A stretch of DNA of 64,000 nt. Origin: Tetradesmus obliquus. Its lineage: Eukaryota; Chlorophyta; Chlorophyceae; Sphaeropleales; Scenedesmaceae. This document shows, piece by piece, positions 58,357 to 64,000 of this stretch; positions within the stretch are counted from its first letter, which is position 1, and each line of letters starts with the position of its first letter. The stretch is from assembly GCA_030272155.1 (NCBI GenBank), contig CP126191.1, positions 4,238,501-4,302,500 on the forward strand, written 5' to 3'. The notes beneath the pieces are model-generated. The model was not told the DNA's origin and made no database searches. It worked only from the letters and a program-made list of their open reading frames with translations. The translations under genes and the position numbers were made by a program.

Positions 58357-61300
58357 ATGGCATGGGTGCTCAGCCCTGGTGATGTGGCAGTGTGGCGGGA
58401 TGCCCCAGTGGAGGAACTGCTAGATGTAAGTGATGGAAGCTCAAGCTTGCACACTGGCATATAGGGTCAAAAGACAGCTGCTGCAGCAGGCAGTGCATTA
58501 CAGTTCAGCAGCAGCAGCAGTGACTGCCAATTATGCAATGTGCCTGCGTTGGAAATGCCTGCATGTTGCAAGCGCACCTGCCACGTATCATGGCACCTGC
58601 TGCTGGTGTTTTGCCGAAGTGTTCAATCTGCGTCACATGCTCAAATTCAATAGCGAGGTGGCAGCATCAGCATGGTGGCACGGCAACGCATTGGCTCGGT
58701 GTTCTGCTTGCGCCAGAGCGACAGCCATCACAGCTCAATCCCATCACATCTGCTTGCAGGACGCGTCCCGTCCAGTGCGCCTGCCGCTGACTCAAAGCAG
58801 CCAGGCCATGCCGCTGTTCAGTGCGCTCTCAGTGGAGAGCGCTAGCTGTGACGTCACAGTTGACCCTGCAGAGCAGCCACAGCAGCACACATTCAACGTG
58901 GACTCGGTGCTCTATGCAGGCGGCCCAGTCTGGAGCACAGCCTGGTGCCCGCTGCATAACAGCGAGGACGCAACAGCAGGGCCCCTGCAGACTGTCGAAA
59001 CGCTAGCTGTCGCAACACATCCCAAGACCCAGCGCCGCAATCCGATAGGCATGCAGCACACAGGGCCGGGTATAGTGCAGCTGTGGGGGGTGCCGAGCAG
59101 TGCAGAGTCGCAGCTGCTGCCTGGAGGGCTGCCGCAGCTGCTGACGCTGCTGTGGCATGACGGCAGGGTCTGCTGGGACCTTGCATGGTGCCCTGACCCG
59201 GCAGCATTCGTTGCTGTCAGCAGCAACAGCACAGGCAGCAGCAGCGCCGGCGGCGCAGCAGCAGCGCAGCAAGCGGTGCCGTTACAGGGCCTGCTTGCTG
59301 CTGTGCTGGGCAATGGGGATGTGGTGGTGTGGGCAGTACCTACCATTGCCTACTTGCTGGAAGTGGCAGAGGAGGCAGGCATGGGCGCTGCAGCAGCACC
59401 GCAGCAGCAGCAGCAGCAGCAGCAGGATGCGCAGCAGCATATTCATCCACTCTCGCTGCAGCTGTCTCCTCTGATGCAGCTGCCCTGCTCTGCGGTGGGC
59501 GGCAGCATGGCCAGCTGCTGCAGCTGGCTGCCTGCCGCCCCGCATGACCAGCTGCTGGTAGGGTGCTGGGATGGCAACGTGGCCATATGGCAGCTGCCCA
59601 CAACAGCAGGTGGGTGTGACAGCGGCCTGTCACACGTTTGCGCAGCTGCCATGATGCAAGCAGGGTAACAACGGCAAAGACATAAGCAGTAACAGTCAAC
59701 AGGCTGATGATGTGCCTGTGCCAGGTAGCTGTCGGGCAGGGCGCGTTTGGCTGCTGGGCAAGGATACCGACCCAGCAGCAGCTCCTGCGCTAGCTCCGCA
59801 TCTCCTGTGTGGCCACCCCACAGCGATGCTCCCTAGACAATGCAATGCCGCAGGCTGTGGCGGCAGCATCAGAAATTGTCATTGCGCGCTGCTCAAATCA
59901 CTAACCAGCAATACTGGTTGCTGATGTATGGGCTGCCACATGCGTGCTTCTGCCGTATCACTGCAGGCAGCAGCGCGCAGCCCATCCAGCTGCTGCGGGC
60001 TGACCCCACACCCATTCACTCCGTGGCCTGGCAGCCGCACAAGCGCTGGTGGCTCACAGGGGACACAGAGGAGGAAGCAGCAGCGGTACTGGACGGCCAA
60101 AGCAGCAGCGCCAGCAGCAGCGGAAGTGCGGCAAGCAGCACCAGTGCAGCACACAGCTGCCGGTACTTCCTAACAGCCTCCAACATAGGGAATGTGCGTG
60201 TTTGGGATGCACAGGACGTGCTGCAGCCCCTGCACGAGCGCGTGGTGAGCCGCAATGCGATCAATGCGGCGCTATGGATGGGCCCGCCGCACATGGTTGT
60301 TGTGGCCAGCGCGGACGGCGTGCTGCGGCAGATTTGGCTGGATGCGGGCGCACAGGCGACAACCATCACGACGCAAGTTGCAGATGGTGAGCAGGAAGTG
60401 TGCTGGCAAGGTCAGAGTGAAGACACATGTCGTGAAGCATGGTGTGTTGCCTGCAAAGCCTGTTGGCTCATGCAGCACACTGATGTGACTTGTATGAATA
60501 GACTCCTGTGTGACCTCCATAGTGCATAAGCCTGGCTCTTGCAGGAACCTTTCACGGCATGTCTCGTACCGACAACGTCTGCATTGTGTCTGTCCTCTGC
60601 TGTGGTGCTGGTACATGCTGCTGCTGCCCTCCTGTGCAGTGTCTGGCAGCTGCGGCAGCATCTGGAGTATCGCTGGCTGCGAGGTGCTGTCTGTGGTGGC
60701 GTATGTGTCAGATGGGGGGCTGCTGGGGGTGCTGCCGCTGGAGCCACCCACAGGCGAGAACAGGCACCGCAAGAGCCACGCAGCGCTGAGTGCCGTGGCT
60801 GTGGATGACGATCAGCTGTGGCTGCTGAGCGCGCGCGAGGTGCCCGGCAACGGCGGGCTGTACGAGAATGGTGCGTGGCGGGCATAGACTTGCTGACAGA
60901 AAGATTGCAATCGAATGCAAGCAAGCAGGCTAGTTGCGCGTGGCATGCCATGGCAACCGGCTAGGCATGGCTGCAGCAATGATTTAACACCTGATGGAGA
61001 CATGAAGCTGCCCCTTGATGTTCTCATCGCCTGCACAACACCTTGTGTCCGCGTGTTCTGGTGAGACTGACTGCCGGCCTTACATATTACAACTGCTATC
61101 ACTGACGCAGCTCGCCATGCGCGTCTGCAGCATGCAGGGCAGCCGTGCCATGGTGCTGCGGCAGCGTGCCAACTGCCTTGTGTTGCTGCGGCTGCTGCTC
61201 CTGCCCTGTTCTGTTGCTGCGGCTGCCCCACCCCTGCAGTGCCCAGCTGGCAGGGCTCCCACAAGAAGGGCAGGGCCTCAGAGCCGGTCCCTACCTCCAC

Positions 61301-61457
61301 TGTGGTGCTGGACCCGCTGCCACACCCCGACCAGGTGCTGCACAGCGTCAGCTTCAGCCCCAACTACAGGGGCAGTGTCAGCCTGGCGTATGGCGGCGGC
61401 GCAGGCGTCGTGCGCGTGCATACGGTGTCTGCTGAAGTAGTGCCTACAGGCATGTAG
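58357..61457 (+). CDS. WD40 protein resembling TFIIIC subunit (GTF3C2 type)
   Basis: Exons 58357-58425, 58760-59609, 59967-60386, 60640-60870 and 61240-61457 give 595 residues in frame. WD40-like blades are recognisable: GGPVWSTAWCP, then AVATHPK and GIVQLWGVP; VCWDLAWCPD with GDVVVWAVP; LLVGCWDGNVAIWQLP; PIHSVAWQPHKRWWLTG; FLTASNIGNVRVWDAQD; then LHSVSFSPN and GGGAGVVRVHTV. The phrase around GGPVWSTAWCP followed by GxGIVQLW is typical of the TFIIIC 110-kDa/GTF3C2 family, which helps recruit TFIIIB and RNA polymerase III to tRNA genes in the nucleus. Other WD40 proteins cannot be fully excluded. Open stretches at 59712-59924 and around 60546 were left out because direct joins keep the phase. 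Confidence 0.72.
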
Positions 61458-62014
61458 CGCTGTTTGGCTGCTGCGAAGTGGAAGTCATTGGCCAAAGCAC
61501 CGTCTGGGATGCGCTGTTGCTGCTTCACTTTCAGCACTTATGGCGGTGGATTGCTCCAGAGCTGCTTGGGCTGCTGCAACATGCAGTCCATGCTGCCAGC
61601 TCTGACTGTATTTCGTGCCAAAAACGATCCTTCTGTCCACTGAGATGTGTCCTTGTCGCGTCAGTGCTTGTGATTTCTAGTGCCTGAGCGTCAAAAGGCA
61701 GCCAGGCCAGTGCAGCCAGGTCCATGGTTGAAGGTGTACTACTGCTGCTGGTGCGCTGGACTGTTGTGTTGCCATATGTAAGAACGAGACATCTCTTAGT
61801 ATATGTAATTCAGGCTTTGGGCAGTCGAGCCCACCTGTTACATGCCAGTGCCACCGTAGCCAGAACCTGTTCGCAGGCACCGAAAGCTTCCGCTCGCTGG
61901 TCGATCGAACCACATTGGTTGTCTCTATATTCAAGGTTTTGTTGCTGCGGTCCCTGGTTGTCCTGCCCAGGGCTAGTGAATTGCGGCAGCCACACAGACA
62001 CGAATAGGGACACA
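61458..62014. other. Intergenic gap
   Basis: This separates the TFIIIC-like stop from the plastid L3 start. A TGTAA is present near 61768. No exon is supported. Confidence 0.5.
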
Positions 62015-63756
62015 ATGCAGCGGTGCCTTGCTTTCCAGTCTGGCTTTGTTACAGGCCAGAATGCTAGTCTGAGGGCGTCGGGCTCACGCTCTGCCCGCGC
62101 AGCAGCCAGCAGGAAGCAGGTCGTGGTGCAGGCGCGTCAGGCAGAGGCAGCCGTCGGTATCTTTGGAACCAAGGCAGGCATGATGACCTATTTCACAGAG
62201 GAGGGTGCAGCTGTGCCCGCCACCGTGATTGCGCTGGAGGAGGGCAACATGGTGACCATGGTGAAGACCCAGGCCACTGATGGCTATGACGCCGTGCAAG
62301 TGGGCTACAAGGTCGTGCCGGAGCGCAAGGTCCGCAAGCCGGAGCTAGGCCACCTAACAAAGGCAGGCTGCCCGCCAATGAAGCACCTGCGGGAGTTCAA
62401 GGTGCGCGCAGCAGCAGCTGCTGCTGCTGGTGCTTGCTGCAGCTGATGCAGCTGCGGTTTCTGCTGGTTGCATGCTGCCTTGCTGTGGCTTGGCAGCATG
62501 TAGAAGGCATCATGAGCTAGCGGTCGTCGAATTGGCTTCAGCTAGCAGCAGGGCGGGTGCAGCAGGCCAGTCCAGGCAGAGGCTCGTGCAGCCAGCGCAG
62601 CAAGTGCGCAGCCCATGTGCTTAGTTGTGCTTAGTTGTTCATACCAGTGGGGCTTCAGGCAACAGGCAGCAATGTTGGTGGCATTGGCTGGTGTCTGGCT
62701 AGTGAGGACCGCAGTCTGGCGCGTGTGGTGGTGGCTGTTTTGATGCAAAGCTGTCACGACACAGCACCCATGGGCCTCTGTGTGTGCAGTCATCAGCCAT
62801 TGCAGCAAATCGCTATAAAGTGCCAGGAGTTTTGCCATGCGCCATTGCTGACATGTTAGGTACAGTCCACAGCTTTTCTTTGATGTGCAGCCGCTCAGTA
62901 TCTGCTCTTGCGGCTGCTGCTACTGCTGTTGTTGCTGTCTGTGTGTGTGTGTGTGTGTGCTGCTGCAGCTGCTGGATGCTGCCAAGGTTGGCGAGTACCA
63001 GCCAGGCCAGGCGCTGGACATCGCACAGATCTTCAAGGCTGGTGACAATGTGGACGTGGCAGGCACAACAGTCGGCAAGGGCTTCCAGGGTGAGCAGCAG
63101 CAGCAGCAGGATTGGGCCATGTTAGTGGGCAGCAGCTGCCAGCGCTGAGCCCACTGTGGCTGCAGCAGCAAGTCAGCTGCCATGGAGTCACAGGCAATCA
63201 GGAGCTGCTGGCACGGGAGACAGCAGCGCAGAGCAGCAGCAGCGGCAGCAGCAGGGATGATGCTGGCAGCGTAGCGATGCCAGCGTCCCTGGTCAGCACC
63301 AACAGCATCGGCTGCAGGGCAGCAGTACAGGCATGCGACAGATTCATCAGTGTGCTCAACCGGCAACAAGGGACATGCTGGCAGCAGCTGCGCGTGCAAA
63401 TGTCTCCTGCTCGCAGCTGCACGACACACCATAGCCACCTGCTGCACATACACATCTTGCTCTACATGCATGCTGGTTACGACTGCACACACTGAAAACA
63501 AAAGACAGAGCTGTCAATGCTCTTCCTGCGCTGCCACAGCTGTGTGCTGACGCCCATGTTCTGTGTGTGCTTTCCCCCTCCGCCGCCAGGTACCATCAAG
63601 CGCTACGGCATGAAGCGTGGTGCCATGACGCACGGCTCCAAGAGCCACCGCGAGCACGGCAGCACAGGCCCAGGCACCACGCCAGGCCGCACCCTGCCAG
63701 GCCTCAAGATGGCTGGCCACATGGGCGCACAGCGCAGGAAGTGCAGGAGCCTGCAG
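62015..63756 (+). CDS. RPL3 (plastid): Chloroplast 50S ribosomal protein uL3, partial at the right edge
   Basis: Exons 62015-62401, 62969-63089 and 63590-63756 join in frame. The last visible exon ends at a GTGAGG donor and the remainder lies beyond the window. About 45 N-terminal residues rich in Ser, Ala and Arg form a chloroplast transit peptide. The mature part starts at [18 protein letters not shown], which is bacterial-type uL3. Signature motifs are [26 protein letters not shown] and [20 protein letters not shown] followed by KMAGHMG. The protein sits near the peptidyl transferase centre of the plastid ribosome and helps start large-subunit assembly. Confidence 0.94.
62938..62959. repeat. 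(TG)n microsatellite in uL3 intron 1
   Basis: Eleven TG units lie directly upstream of the CTGCTGCAG acceptor of exon 2. Confidence 0.9.
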
Positions 63757-64000
63757 GTGAGGCGCTGCAGCAGCAGGACTTGCGTGTTGCTGCTGGCACT
63801 GCAGCAACAGCATTTGCTTGCGCTGTGTCAAGCACAGGAGACTGCTGTATGCATGTATGAGGCATTTCCTTTGTTACAGGCTGAGGTGCGCCTGCAATTG
63901 AGCAGGGGCTGTGAACTCGCTGCCTTGTTTGCCAATGTAATTACGCATGTGTACAAGTGCAGTGCTGACCGCTATGTGCCCTGCTGCACTGGCTTGCTGC

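Noticed and set aside
59712..59924. Open stretch between exons 2 and 3 of the TFIIIC-like gene
   Set aside because: It shows no WD40 pattern, and a direct join of 59609 to 59967 keeps the phase.

Overview
The window looks like nuclear DNA of a green alga, most likely a chlorophycean. It is GC-rich and intron-dense, full of CTG/CAG triplet runs, and has TGTAA-type poly(A) signals after several stops. It encodes a chloroplast-targeted 50S ribosomal protein, a plant-type transaldolase-like protein and a plant-type PUB-UBX protein. I joined exons by hand from splice sites and reading phase, so the joins are predictions that no transcript has confirmed. Within each gene the stated joins keep one open frame.

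Layout. Left third, minus strand: an unrecognised secreted-type protein (1105-3762), a mitochondrial-type mTERF protein (4456-6382), and a 17-kb, 23-exon Sen1/senataxin helicase gene (6863-23878, about 3,435 residues). Centre: an unknown repeat-rich 1,113-residue protein (24650-28622, minus); a 100-residue GCK-domain protein (29746-30707, minus) divergent from a transaldolase-like gene (31024-34471, plus); and a 17-exon cytochrome P450 (36004-42485, plus). Right: a LysM membrane protein (44945-46395, minus), a PUB-UBX Cdc48 cofactor (47445-50096, minus) divergent from a Gfd2/YDR514C-type nuclease-fold protein (50541-54743, plus), a DNase II (56410-57642, minus), ribosomal protein eL39 (57835-57990, minus) divergent from a TFIIIC-like WD40 protein (58357-61457, plus), and plastid ribosomal protein L3, cut by the right edge (62015-63756 and beyond).

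The genes do not form one pathway. They are an ordinary eukaryotic mix of transcription termination, translation in cytosol and plastid, protein quality control, carbon and lipid-type metabolism, and cell-surface proteins.

The most unusual signal is architectural. In five introns of two unrelated genes (three in the Sen1-like gene, two in the P450), a short segment holding the 3' end of the upstream exon plus its 5' splice site is tandemly repeated into the intron, leaving two or three candidate donor sites per intron. Many introns also end in a CTG run directly before the acceptor AG. A second notable point is that the transaldolase-like protein has arginine where class I transaldolases carry the Schiff-base lysine.
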